DNA of 64,000 nucleotides from Halovenus halobia. Its GTDB lineage: Archaea > Halobacteriota > Halobacteria > Halobacteriales > Haloarculaceae. Both the position numbers and the translations under genes were made by a program. Shown piece by piece: positions 53,304 to 61,747 of this stretch. The notes under the pieces were generated by a model. It saw nothing but the letters and a program-made list of their open reading frames with translations, made no database searches and was not told the DNA's origin. Every line of letters begins with the position of its first letter. Position 1 is the stretch's first letter. The stretch covers positions 992,001-1,056,000 of the forward strand of contig NZ_JBLKOA010000001.1 of the NCBI RefSeq assembly GCF_051414135.1, read 5' to 3'.

Positions 53304-54190
53304 GATTCCTCCGCGAGCGCCAGCGTGACTGCCTCTCTGAACGGCATCAGCTCCGGGCTGACGTACTCGCGGATGCTGTCGTCGGTGACGATTGTCGGGT
53401 TTTTGAGCCCGTTAATCAGCGGTTGGGCGACCCGCCAATCCACGTCGCTGACCAGCCCCACCCAGTACGACGAGAGCTTCGGGGTGAGCACCGGGACCGG
53501 CACGATTGGCGGCGGCCGTCGGTCCATCGCCAGCGCAGTCTGGCGGAGCATCTCCCCGTAGGTCAACACGTCTGGCCCGCCAATTTCGTAGGTCTTGCCG
53601 GCCGTCTCCGGCGCCTCGACGACGCCGACGAGATACGCAAGCGCGTCGTCGACGGCAATTGGCTGACACTGCGTCCGGACCCACCGCGGTGCGACCATCA
53701 CCGGCAAGCGCTTGACGAGTTGCGTGACAATCTGGAAACTCACGCTGCCCGCCCCGACGATAATCGACGCTCGCAGGGTTGTCAGTTCGGGCGTGCCGTC
53801 GCCGAGAATGTATTCGACTTCTCGGCGCGAGCGCAGGTGTGCCGAAAGCTGGTCGCTGGTTTCGCCGAGGCCGCCGAGATAGATGATTCGGTCGACGTTT
53901 GCCTCGCTCGCCGCCCGGGTGAAGTTCCGCGCAGCAATTCGGTCCTGTTCCTCGAAATCCTCGCCAGCGTACATCGAGTGGATGAGATAGTAGGTGGCGT
54001 CGACGCCGTCGAGGGCGTCCTCGAAACTCCCCCGATCGAGTACGTCACCCTGGTATACCTCGACACCGTCGGGTGCGTCGTACCGGCCCGGGTCGCGGAC
54101 CAGCGCCCGGACCTCGTGACCAGTCTCGACCAACTTTTCGACGAGAAGTCCACCAACAAAGCCAGTCGCACCGGTGACGAGAATGCGCAT
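53300..54190 (-). CDS. NAD(P)-binding atypical SDR protein (NmrA/complex I NDUFA9-like)
   Basis: 296 residues. The N-terminal ILVTGATGFVGGLLVEKLVE is the extended Rossmann motif. YYLIHSM, then RIIYLGGLGE and ELTTLRASIIVGAGSVSFQI are those of the NDUFA9/'NAD(P)H-binding' atypical SDR group; the usual YxxxK pair is absent. Members often act as regulators or assembly factors of membrane enzymes. It is upstream of a membrane protein with overlapping genes. The substrate is unknown. Confidence 0.85.
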   Translation of the reverse strand: MRILVTGATGFVGGLLVEKLVETGHEVRALVRDPGRYDAPDGVEVYQGDVLDRGSFEDALDGVDATYYLIHSMYAGEDFEEQDRIAARNFTRAASEANVDRIIYLGGLGETSDQLSAHLRSRREVEYILGDGTPELTTLRASIIVGAGSVSFQIVTQLVKRLPVMVAPRWVRTQCQPIAVDDALAYLVGVVEAPETAGKTYEIGGPDVLTYGEMLRQTALAMDRRPPPIVPVPVLTPKLSSYWVGLVSDVDWRVAQPLINGLKNPTIVTDDSIREYVSPELMPFREAVTLALAEES

Positions 54191-54316
54191 ACACGGATAT
54201 AGGAGCCGGGCGTCTTAACAGTCGGGACAGTTTCAGTGACTCTCCGAACGCCCCGCTGTTTCGAGCACAGACACGATGGAAAAGTAACTTGTTGGTCAAC
54301 AGATAATCGAGGGACG

Positions 54317-55300
54317 ATGAGACGACGACAGGTTCTCGCGGGTGGAATTGCTCTCTCGGCCGCTCTCGCTGGCTGTATCGAGAACTCTCCCGACAGTGAT
54401 GAGCGTCCGGAGGCGTCGTTTCGAGTCTCCTTGCTCGGACAGACCGCGACAGGTCTCGATATCGAGCGAGAGCCAGCAGCGGTCGAAACGACGATTGCGA
54501 CCGAACTCGACATCGACCCGGTCGATGTCGCTGTCGTCTCCTCGGCAGCGGCGGTCGAAGTCCGGCGCGGTGATTTCTCGCCGAGTGAGTTCGTCGCTGC
54601 ACTCTCCGCGACTGGATTCGCTGTCGACAGTGCGGACGTTCGGGCTGGCGTCACAGCACCCACTGCGGTACAGGCACGTGACACGCTCCGGGGTCGTTTT
54701 GACCGGGCAGATATCTCAGGGGTCAGTGTGTCTACCGAGAGTGACGGTGACGCGCCAGCCCTTCTGGTCGAGGTTCGCGAAACCGACGCCGACCGGGTGT
54801 CCGATATCGTTACGGAGGACAATCCCGTGCAGGTCGTGCTTGCGACCCCGGCAGACCAACCCGACGCGACTGACCCCGAGACAGAGGTGCTGCTCGAAGC
54901 CGACGATTTCGAGCGGGTTTCCGAGGCGAAACCGGCGGACAATCGCTATCCGAGCCCGTATGTCACCGTTCAATTGACACGGGCTGCGGCCGACCGGTTC
55001 CAGCGACGACTCGTGGAGACCGGCTATACCGCCGACGGGGTGACCGGGCCGCAGGCCTGTGGCTGGGAGGCGGGGACCGAACCAGATCCGAACGAGTACT
55101 GTCTGTACACGATGCTCGACGGTGACATCGTCAACGGCAGCGGTCTCAATCAGAGCTTCGCAAGTACCCTCGACTCCGAGCAGTTCGGCGGCGGGTACGC
55201 TATCATAACGACGACACTCGACGAGGCGCAGGCGACCGCGGGCACGCTCCGCCGTGGTGTGCTCCCGACAGCGGTCGAACTCGAACGGATTGGCGACTAA
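54317..55300 (+). CDS. Lipoprotein resembling the SecD extracytoplasmic domain
   Basis: 327 residues. MRRRQVLAGGIALSAALAGC is a twin-arginine type signal with a lipobox, so the protein would be lipid-anchored outside the membrane. The rest resembles the large extracytoplasmic part of SecD: a domain-1-like region (TAVQARDTLRGRFDRADISG), then SPYVTVQLTRAAADRFQRRL and YCLYTMLDGDIVNGSGLNQS, and the SecD-like end EAQATAGTLRRGVLPTAVEL. SecD normally continues into six membrane helices; here none follow. It may assist export or compete with SecDF. Assignment is by remembered SecD patterns. Start at 54317 coincides with the signal peptide. Confidence 0.7.
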   Translation: MRRRQVLAGGIALSAALAGCIENSPDSDERPEASFRVSLLGQTATGLDIEREPAAVETTIATELDIDPVDVAVVSSAAAVEVRRGDFSPSEFVAALSATGFAVDSADVRAGVTAPTAVQARDTLRGRFDRADISGVSVSTESDGDAPALLVEVRETDADRVSDIVTEDNPVQVVLATPADQPDATDPETEVLLEADDFERVSEAKPADNRYPSPYVTVQLTRAAADRFQRRLVETGYTADGVTGPQACGWEAGTEPDPNEYCLYTMLDGDIVNGSGLNQSFASTLDSEQFGGGYAIITTTLDEAQATAGTLRRGVLPTAVELERIGD

Positions 55301-55376
55301 CACGGCGGCCGGGGCCAGTGGTGACACCGCGAGTGTAGCCGGGAGACATATGACCGGGGCCGCCCGAATGGGCTGT

Positions 55377-56030
55377 ATGGACGACGTGGACAGCCAGGAG
55401 ATGCCCGGCGCGCTGGTCGAGGAGTATCTCGACCGCGAGCGCGGGACGCTGGCACTACTCGACGACCTCGAACAGCTGTCCATCGAGGGCGAACACGAGC
55501 GCCTCCGCGAACGGATTCGGAACTTCGCCGAGAATAACCAGCAGGTCTTCTACACTGTTGCGCTCGCGCTGACCGGCTCTGAGCATTTCTTTGGGGACGT
55601 GGAGTCACAGCTGGGTGGTGAACCCGCCGACAAACTCCGCGAACTCTCTGAAACCTACCCCTCACTTACTGAACCGTTCAGCCTCGTCCGGATGGAAGTC
55701 TCGAACGAGCGGTACAACCCGCTGACGGGACTGGACGTGACGACAACCTACCACTCACAGGAGGAGGTACCGCTGGTCTCTTACACTGCCTATTCCGGCG
55801 GTGTCGACCTCTACGAGTACCGCGGCTCGCCCGAGGAAGTGCTCCAGTCGGCGAGTTATCTGGTGCAGGCAACGAACGACTCCTTAGAGGCGGCCCTCCA
55901 GCAGGACCACTCGGTCAACACCGACGAACTGAGCGAACTCATCGACCGCCGGGAAAAACTCGAATCAGAACTCAACTATCTCCACGACCTGATCGACGAA
56001 CTGCGGCGGAATCCGGTCGACGACTCCTAG
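55377..56030 (+). CDS. Hypothetical acidic cytoplasmic protein
   Basis: 217 residues, mostly helical and charged, no membrane segments or cysteine motifs. A helical region at about 10-60 (VEEYLDRERGTLALLDDLEQ), a central part with YTAYSGGVDLYEYRGSPEEV and a C-terminal coiled coil (SELIDRREKLESELNYLHDL) are visible. An earlier in-frame ATG at 55350 is also possible. I do not recognise the family. Its stop overlaps that of the aminotransferase-like gene by 4 bp in convergent orientation. Confidence 0.75.
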   Translation: MDDVDSQEMPGALVEEYLDRERGTLALLDDLEQLSIEGEHERLRERIRNFAENNQQVFYTVALALTGSEHFFGDVESQLGGEPADKLRELSETYPSLTEPFSLVRMEVSNERYNPLTGLDVTTTYHSQEEVPLVSYTAYSGGVDLYEYRGSPEEVLQSASYLVQATNDSLEAALQQDHSVNTDELSELIDRREKLESELNYLHDLIDELRRNPVDDS

Positions 56031-57130
56031 AGCGCGTCGAGCAGTCTGTCGACATCGTCAGCGGTGTTGACCGCGTGCACCGAGACGCGGCAGGCGTCAG
56101 GGCTCGGTAGCGACCGAATCTGAATATCTTGCTCGGCGAGTCGTTCGACCGTCGCCTCTGGGTCCTCTGCGGCGAAGGTGACGAGCCCGCTGCTCGCGTC
56201 TGGTGGCGAGAGCAACCGGTCACCAAGTCCGTCTTTCAGTCGGTCAGTTAGCTCGGAAATGCGTTGTTCGACCGTCTCCAGCCCGATTGACTGGAGCTGG
56301 TCGATTGCGGTTTCGAGCGCAACGAAGGGCGCGAGCGAGCGCGTCCCGAGGTCGAACTTTCTGGCGTCGTCGTAGAACTCGAACTCCGCTGCGCCGTAGT
56401 CTTTGACGGAGTAGTAGCCAATCTGCGTGGGTCGTAGCGCGTCCAGCCCAGCGTCGCTGGCGTACAGAAAACCCGCGCCCCAGACGCCGAGCAGCCACTT
56501 GTGGCCCGAGCCAGTTACGAAGTCTGCGCCCCATTCCCCGACGTTGACAGGTTGCTGGCCCGGAGCCTGCACAGCGTCGACGAGGACCATCGCACCCGCG
56601 TCGTGTGCAATATCGACAATATCGCCGACCGGCTGGCGGTTACCGTAACTCCACGTCGGCGAGTTGAAACAGACGAGGCGAGCGTCCTGTACTTCGGCTT
56701 TCAGTTCCTCGATGTCGATGTGACCCTGCTCGGTTTCGAGAACGCGGATTTCGAGGTCGTACTCCTCGGCCATCCGCTCCCAGGGCAACCGAGCCGCGCT
56801 GTGCTCGGTATCGGTGCGGACGACAACGTCGCCGTCCTCCCAGTCCAGTCCGGTTGCGACGTGGTTGATCCCGTCGGCGGTGCTCTGAGTCAACCCAACG
56901 TGGCCGCTGGTTGTGCCAAGTAATCCAGCGACGGCCTCGCGAGCGCGCTCGGTCGCTTCGTCTGCGGCCGCGTACATCCCCTCGTCGGCGGGACTTTCGT
57001 ACTGGTGGTAGCACTCGAATTCTGTGGCTGCGTCGACGACGACTCGTGGACTCGGGCCGCTGGCGCCCCAGTTGAAATACGTGCACTCCTCCAGCGCAGG
57101 AATATCGTTGCGAAGCGTCTCGGGATTCAT
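56027..57130 (-). CDS. Class V aminotransferase (cysteine-desulfurase-like, PLP enzyme)
   Basis: 367 residues. CTYFNWGASGPSPRVVVDAA is the family start, GLTQSTADGINHVATGLDW the PLP phosphate region, VLVDAVQAPGQQPV holds the PLP aspartate, and GSGHKWLLGVWGAGFLY the Schiff-base lysine. The catalytic-loop cysteine of true SufS/IscS is not evident, so it may be an epimerase/lyase of the isopenicillin-N-epimerase-like group rather than a desulfurase. ATG at 57130; the extension upstream reads into the structured element and is rejected. Confidence 0.9.
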   Translation of the reverse strand: MNPETLRNDIPALEECTYFNWGASGPSPRVVVDAATEFECYHQYESPADEGMYAAADEATERAREAVAGLLGTTSGHVGLTQSTADGINHVATGLDWEDGDVVVRTDTEHSAARLPWERMAEEYDLEIRVLETEQGHIDIEELKAEVQDARLVCFNSPTWSYGNRQPVGDIVDIAHDAGAMVLVDAVQAPGQQPVNVGEWGADFVTGSGHKWLLGVWGAGFLYASDAGLDALRPTQIGYYSVKDYGAAEFEFYDDARKFDLGTRSLAPFVALETAIDQLQSIGLETVEQRISELTDRLKDGLGDRLLSPPDASSGLVTFAAEDPEATVERLAEQDIQIRSLPSPDACRVSVHAVNTADDVDRLLDAL

Positions 57131-57224
57131 GCTCTCTGCTGGGGTCGCCAGCGGTATGAATCCATCCACACCGATGCGAATTTTGTGGATCTGAAGTGGT
57201 CTGTAACGGTACGGCAACTGGGTT

Positions 57225-57476
57225 GAACAACCAGAAAGCCCCGACACTCTCGACTCCCGCGACTCGCTGCGCGCGCTCCCTCCGGTCACGTGCTTACGTC
57301 GTCGGGGTTCGCCGAGAGTGTCGCCCCTTTCATTCCCACCCGCGGTGGCCCGTGTCACAAGCCATAGGGTGGGGCTAAAAGGGGCCGGTCGCTTGGTCCG
57401 TCCCGGCCGAAGCAAGCACCTGCTGGAGCGCAGCGAGGCCCGGACGGTCAAGCGACCGGGGGCTTTCTGGTTCTTC
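57225..57476. ncRNA. Four-way-junction inverted-repeat element (structured RNA or miniature element)
   Basis: Four helices meet without any unpaired base. The closing stem is AACCAGAAAGCCC (57229-57241) with GGGCTTTCTGGTT (57460-57472), extended after one mismatch by GAA/TTC to 57225 and 57476. Arm 1 is CGACACTCTCG (57242-57252)/CGAGAGTGTCG (57313-57323). Arm 2 pairs 57324-57341 with 57367-57384 (15 Watson-Crick, one GU, two mismatches). Arm 3 is CCGGTCGCTTG (57385-57395)/CAAGCGACCGG (57449-57459). Arms 1 and 3 continue into further paired segments (57256-57263 with 57298-57306; 57400-57408 with 57437-57445). No protein is encoded. Whether it is transcribed, and from which strand, is not shown by the sequence. 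Confidence 0.7.
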
Positions 57477-57532
57477 GCGGTTACGTCTCTACCAAACGCA
57501 ACCCCATCTCATACCCAGAATCGTTGACCCAA

Positions 57533-57543
57533 TGATTATTAGC
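57533..57543 (+). promoter_or_regulatory. TATA-like box of the CetZ gene
   Basis: The AT-rich TGATTATTAGC is centred about 28 bp before the ATG at 57566, which supports leaderless transcription and that start over the one three codons upstream. Confidence 0.55.
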
Positions 57544-57565
57544 CGGCCTGCCGAGAGTGTGTAGT

Positions 57566-58639
57566 ATGAAAGTCGTCCTGATCGGTGTCGGGCAGGCCGG
57601 CGGGAAGGTAACGCAGGTGCTCGCTGAATTCGACCACGAGATGGGATTCGGCGCCATCCGCGGTGCTTTCGCGGTCAACACGGCAGAAGCGGATCTGCAA
57701 TCGCTCGATATCGATACGATGCTGATCGGACAGGACCGAGTGAAGGGCCACGGTGTCGGTGGGGACAACGAACTCGGCGCAGAGATTATGCAAGAGGAAG
57801 CAACCGAGGTGATGGACGAACTCGACGCGCGAATCGCGACCGACGCCGAAGCTGTGATGATCGTCGCGGGTCTCGGCGGGGGGACCGGCAGTGGCGGTGC
57901 GCCCGCTCTCGCCAAGGAACTCAATCGCGTCTACGATGTCCCAATCTACACGCTAGGGATTCTCCCCGGACGCAACGAGGGGTCGCTGTACCAGGCCAAC
58001 GCCGGGCGCTCGCTGAAAACTATCGTCAGAGAATCTGATTCCGCCCTGCTGATCGACAACGACGCCTGGCGGACCAGCGACGAGACTGTCCAGGAAGGGT
58101 TCGAGAACATCAACCAACAGATTGCCCAGCGCGTGGGTCTGCTGCTCGCCTCCGGTGAGGTTGTCGAGGGTGTCGGCGAGAGCGTCGTCGACTCCTCGGA
58201 GATCATCAATACGCTCAAAAACGGTGGCATCGCCAGCCTTGGCTACGCCAGTGCCGAGGCGTCTGCAGAGGCGGGTGAGAACGTCAACACCATCACGAGC
58301 CTTACCCGCAACTCACTGCTGACGGGAATGAGTCTCCCCAACGCTGTCGACGCCGAGGCTGCGCTGCTGGTGATTGCCGGCCAGCCAGACCGAATCTCGC
58401 GGAAAGGTGTCGAGCGTGCACGCAGCTGGATCGAAGAGGAAACTGGCTCGCTGCAGGTTCGGGGCGGTGACTTCCCACTGGAGAGCGACCGACTCGCTGC
58501 GCTCGTCTTGCTCGGTGGGGTCGAGCGGTCCCAGCGAATTCAGGAGTTCATGGACCGCGCACGCGAAGCCAACGAAGAAGCCGAAAACCGCGACCCGACC
58601 GAACAGTTCGATAACGACGACCTCGACGACCTGTTCTAA
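57566..58639 (+). CDS. cetZ: Tubulin/FtsZ-family cytoskeletal GTPase CetZ
   Basis: 357 residues. The GTP-binding signature GLGGGTGSGGAPALAKEL (T4 loop, about residue 101) and the N-terminal KVVLIGVGQAGGKVTQVLAE are those of CetZ, the tubulin-like group of haloarchaea that controls cell shape and motility. The C-terminal third (about 220-330) is the activation domain, and the acidic tail ends in DNDDLDDLF. It probably polymerises in the cytoplasm. The structured element ends 90 bp upstream, between the divergent aminotransferase gene and this gene. Confidence 0.92.
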   Translation: MKVVLIGVGQAGGKVTQVLAEFDHEMGFGAIRGAFAVNTAEADLQSLDIDTMLIGQDRVKGHGVGGDNELGAEIMQEEATEVMDELDARIATDAEAVMIVAGLGGGTGSGGAPALAKELNRVYDVPIYTLGILPGRNEGSLYQANAGRSLKTIVRESDSALLIDNDAWRTSDETVQEGFENINQQIAQRVGLLLASGEVVEGVGESVVDSSEIINTLKNGGIASLGYASAEASAEAGENVNTITSLTRNSLLTGMSLPNAVDAEAALLVIAGQPDRISRKGVERARSWIEEETGSLQVRGGDFPLESDRLAALVLLGGVERSQRIQEFMDRAREANEEAENRDPTEQFDNDDLDDLF

Positions 58640-58707
58640 GTCTCTGGTTCTGCTGAACTCCGTAGAATTTGCTACGGAGGGCGTGCAAGATACAGCGAAT
58701 GTCGTCA

Positions 58708-58986
58708 TCACCCACTTGGCCGCCTGAAGGTGTAGTTTACCCTATCTGCGTCAACTGTGAGGGTGCCGGCGTCGTGATCCACGATAACCGCAACGGTGTC
58801 ATCGTGCGTGAAATCGTGCAATGGCATCCCGGCCTGGAGCGTCCCGTCGCGCGACAATTCGACACGTGCAGAGCCGAAGTCGATGTGAATCCGATCATCA
58901 GTCGCCGTTACATCACCCGCACGACCGAATCGACGTAGTTCGTCAATCAGTGTCTCCCACTCGGTGAGTTGCACTCGTGGTGTCAT
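58708..58986 (-). CDS. Small conserved-looking haloarchaeal protein of unknown function
   Basis: 92 residues with good coding composition and no cysteines or membrane segments. TEWETLIDELRRFGRAGDVT begins with an amphipathic helix, and the rest looks like a small beta-rich fold (IHIDFGSARVELSRDGTLQA, VAVIVDHDAGTLTVDADRV). It is convergent with cetZ, about 70 bp away. I do not recognise a function; the ATG at 58986 fits an acidic haloarchaeal start. Confidence 0.7.
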   Translation of the reverse strand: MTPRVQLTEWETLIDELRRFGRAGDVTATDDRIHIDFGSARVELSRDGTLQAGMPLHDFTHDDTVAVIVDHDAGTLTVDADRVNYTFRRPSG

Positions 58987-59170
58987 CCCTCATTCAATCG
59001 TGATGCCGCGCTCAGGAAAGTCTTGATACGAAATCTCGGCCACCGAGAACTACGAACGATCCACCAACTGGGAAAAACTCGTGCAATCTGTAGAGCGTGA
59101 ACGTGGCACTACACCACCCCCCAGATTCGGGTGTGAGTAGGTCTATCTGTCTACAACTGCGTAATATAGT

Positions 59171-59350
59171 ATGGCACATCAACCTGAGAGCATAACTCGG
59201 TATATTTGTGAGAACTGTCAAACAATCCACGCTGGAACGCCGTTCCGTGTCTCCGTAGGAAAGCACCGATTCGAACCTCCCGACTCGTGTGGGATGTGCG
59301 GTGAAACCGGATTCATCAAAACAGGAGACTGGATACGGCATCACGAGTAA
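59171..59350 (+). CDS. 59-residue zinc-ribbon protein
   Basis: ATG at 59171 to TAA at 59348-59350. The sequence has two CxxC knuckles, CENC (residues 13-16) and CGMC (residues 40-43), spaced as in a zinc ribbon, with PFRVSVGKHRFEP between them. An AATATAGT directly upstream of the ATG is TATA-like but too near to be the usual box. Small zinc-finger proteins of this size are common in haloarchaea; some affect biofilm or swarming. Function here is unknown. Lower GC than the neighbours hints at a mobile or rapidly evolving gene. Confidence 0.7.
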   Translation: MAHQPESITRYICENCQTIHAGTPFRVSVGKHRFEPPDSCGMCGETGFIKTGDWIRHHE

Positions 59351-59444
59351 GACCGCGAACTGATTGCCCACCTCTGCAAGACTCGCGCCCTGTATTCAGC
59401 ACACCTCCAAAAAAATCCCAACTCGAAAATATCGACAGCGTCGA

Positions 59445-60791
59445 TTATTTGACCAGCGTGGCGCCGTCGAAGGTGCCGCGGTCGTAGTCCATCTCCAGGA
59501 GCGAGAGAATCGTCGGCGTGATGTCGTAGAGGTCGGCGTCGTCGATGCGAGCGTCCGGCTCGTCGATGTACAGGCAGGCGTTGTCGAAGCTGTGCATTCC
59601 GTTTCGTGGGCCGCTCCCGAACACGTCGCCGTCGCCACCGAATCCGGCCTTCAGGTCGAAGCCGTGGTTCGGGATGGCGACTAGGTCAGGCGCAATATCG
59701 TCGTGGTCGCCCCGGAAAGCGTCCTCTTTCGTCTCGACGCGCTCGACGACCGGTTCGCCGTCCGGGCCGGTCAGCGACTCGATAGCCTCCTTCAGTTCGG
59801 CTCTGGTCTCCTGGTACTCCGACTCGGGCACGCTTCCGCGTGGCTCTCGGCCCTCCTTGTTGATGTAGAATCGGCCGGGAATCAGCGAGTACGCCCGTGT
59901 CTCGTCGGCAATATCGCCCAGTTCGTCGGCGTCGTCGTCTTCGTATTCGAGCCAGCCCTCCTGTTCGAGCCACTCGTTGAAGTGGACCTCGTAATCGAGG
60001 CTGGTGAAGCCGTGGTCCGACGCGATAACGAGCGTGACGTCGTCGGGCAACATCGCTCGAATCTTGCCAATATAGTCATCTACCTTCCGGTAGAAATCCA
60101 TGAACTTGTCGTAGTTCTCGCCGTCTTCCTCGTAGTCTTTGAACAGGAAGTGGTTGACTCGGTCAGTAGTCATAAAGACGCCAAAGAACAGGTCCCAGTC
60201 GTCCTGCGTGAGGTACTGCTCGAAGGCCTCGAAGCGCTTGTCAAGCGTCTCGTGAGCGTCCTCCATGAACTCAGTTTTGTCCTCGTCGTGACCGAGTTTT
60301 GCGTTGACGTCGATACGGTAGCCGATGCTCTCCAAGTTCTCTCGGAGCTCGTCGGGGTAGGCAGCCTTATCGACGCCGGGGGAGAGAAAGCCGGACACCT
60401 GTCGCTGGATTTCGCGGTCCGGTGGGAAGGTGACGGGGACGTTCATCACGGTCGCCTCTCGGCCCGCGTCGTCGACCCGCGACCAGAGTCGTTTGGCCTG
60501 TACGTCACGGCCCATCGGGACGTAGGTCTCGTAAGAGCCAACCTCGCGGTCCTGGAAGCCGTAGACACCGGTTTCACCGGGGTTCATTCCTGTCGTCAGC
60601 GCTGGCCAGCAAGCGCTCGACTCTGGCGGAACGATACTGTCGATTGCCCCTGCAGTGCCCTCGGATTCGATAGCGGCGAAGTTCTCGAACTCCTCAGGGT
60701 GGTCGGCGAGCAAACTATACGGCACACCGTCGATACCGATGAAGGCGACCCGTGGACCACCATCGCCACGGATCCGGTCGAACAATCCCAT
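59445..60791 (-). CDS. Alkaline-phosphatase-superfamily phosphodiesterase/pyrophosphatase-like enzyme
   Basis: 448 residues. The metal site FIGIDGVPYSLL (about residue 17), the nucleophile region PPESSACWPALTTGMNPGE (about 55; a serine/threonine nucleophile), VIASDHGFTSLDYEVHFNEW (about 265) and NGMHSFDN with further metal histidine (about 405) are those of the type I phosphodiesterase/nucleotide pyrophosphatase group. The start (MGLFDRIRGDGG) at 60791 fits; the longer frame has no homology. Haloarchaea encode several such enzymes, of unknown substrates, some near glycan genes. Confidence 0.9.
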   Translation of the reverse strand: MGLFDRIRGDGGPRVAFIGIDGVPYSLLADHPEEFENFAAIESEGTAGAIDSIVPPESSACWPALTTGMNPGETGVYGFQDREVGSYETYVPMGRDVQAKRLWSRVDDAGREATVMNVPVTFPPDREIQRQVSGFLSPGVDKAAYPDELRENLESIGYRIDVNAKLGHDEDKTEFMEDAHETLDKRFEAFEQYLTQDDWDLFFGVFMTTDRVNHFLFKDYEEDGENYDKFMDFYRKVDDYIGKIRAMLPDDVTLVIASDHGFTSLDYEVHFNEWLEQEGWLEYEDDDADELGDIADETRAYSLIPGRFYINKEGREPRGSVPESEYQETRAELKEAIESLTGPDGEPVVERVETKEDAFRGDHDDIAPDLVAIPNHGFDLKAGFGGDGDVFGSGPRNGMHSFDNACLYIDEPDARIDDADLYDITPTILSLLEMDYDRGTFDGATLVK

Positions 60792-60894
60792 ATCACCGCT
60801 ACTGGTGTATCGCACAAGAAGCTTCTTCTTCTCTGCATGCGCCTGTTCGCCGCCAGCGACTCCCTGCTCCCGTCGGCGGAAGCAGTAATATCTG

Positions 60895-61056
60895 TCACTC
60901 CCGCTCGGTTGACTCCGACCTCTCCTCGTTGGTCGACTGCTGGTCGTCGGACTCGAAGTTCGCCGGGACGACGGTCGGGTGGTCGAAACCAAGGGGCTGG
61001 TTGCGTGCTGCCATCACACTCTCCGGTAGGTCCTGTATACTCAAATAATTACCCAT
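60895..61056 (-). CDS. Possible 53-residue protein
   Basis: The frame from the ATG at 61056 (or 61062, adding two residues) starts MGNYLSIQDLPESVMAARNQ, continues with LGFDHPTVVPANFES and ends in a Glu/Ser-rich tail. Third-base composition over the last two thirds is as high in GC as in real genes here. It is on the same strand as the phosphodiesterase-like gene, 103 bp upstream of it. No family is recognised and no clear TATA box was found, so it remains tentative. Confidence 0.45.
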   Translation of the reverse strand: MGNYLSIQDLPESVMAARNQPLGFDHPTVVPANFESDDQQSTNEERSESTERE

Positions 61057-61244
61057 GCTCATAACTAATCGGCAACTGTTGCCGTCATGAGCGACGGGAA
61101 TACTGCGGCCGTGAGTGTGGGTGCCCCTGACTGTGTGTCTGTCCCATGGGGCTGTGTGGTAGTCGCTGTATATGGCTGTGTCAGCGTTCCACAGAGTGGA
61201 GAAACAAGAACACCCTTTTATACGATCAGTTGGAAGTTTTCAAT

Positions 61245-61448
61245 ATGTCAGAACGAACCTTCGTATGCCTTGACTGTGGGGCCCGCACCGAGAGTTTTCT
61301 CGAACCCTGCCCCGAGTGCGGGTCGACGCAGTTCGAGAGCACGACCGACTACGACGACGACGACGAACAAGAAGAGGAACCACTCACCGACGAACTCGCC
61401 AAGCTCACCCGACCGGTGAATCCAATCGCACCCGCCGCGGGCGACTAA
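61245..61448 (+). CDS. 67-residue rubrerythrin-like zinc-ribbon protein, paralogue 1
   Basis: The N-terminal MSERTFVCLDCGARTESFLE holds the first knuckle CLDC and is followed by CPEC, a zinc ribbon of the rubrerythrin-like type. An aspartate/glutamate-rich linker follows and the end is KLTRPVNPIAPA. A TTTTATACG box at 61217-61225 lies about 24 bp before the ATG, matching a leaderless start at 61245 rather than at an upstream frame start. It is a paralogue of the next gene, with the same tail. Confidence 0.85.
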   Translation: MSERTFVCLDCGARTESFLEPCPECGSTQFESTTDYDDDDEQEEEPLTDELAKLTRPVNPIAPAAGD

Positions 61449-61555
61449 CGCCCGACTGTCGACCTGTTTTCGGTACCGACTGTTCAGTGCTCTTTTACGA
61501 ACCTTATATTCCTAGCGCAGAAGCTTTTTTAGTTATATTCAATATAGTTGGACAT

Positions 61556-61747
61556 ATGGCTGAACGCAAGCTGGTGTGTTTGTCGTGTAACTCGAAATCA
61601 GATGGCTTCTTGACTGAATGTTCAAATTGCGGGGCCAAAGAGTACAAGAGCGTGACAACTGTGTCGGAGCCAACGCCAGAGGACGAAAAATTCGAATCTC
61701 GGCTCGCGCGGTTTAGTCGACCGGTTAACCCACTGGTCCCGGCTTAG
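61556..61747 (+). CDS. 63-residue rubrerythrin-like zinc-ribbon protein, paralogue 2
   Basis: MAERKLVCLSCNSKSDGFLT with knuckle CLSC, then CSNC. The tail ARFSRPVNPLVPA matches the TRPVNPIAPA of the preceding gene. A TTTAGTTAT box near 61528-61536 lies about 24 bp before the ATG at 61556, so each paralogue seems to have its own promoter. GC content is lower than in the surrounding genes. The last 4 bases overlap the 3' end of the SDR gene in convergent orientation. Function unknown. Confidence 0.82.
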   Translation: MAERKLVCLSCNSKSDGFLTECSNCGAKEYKSVTTVSEPTPEDEKFESRLARFSRPVNPLVPA

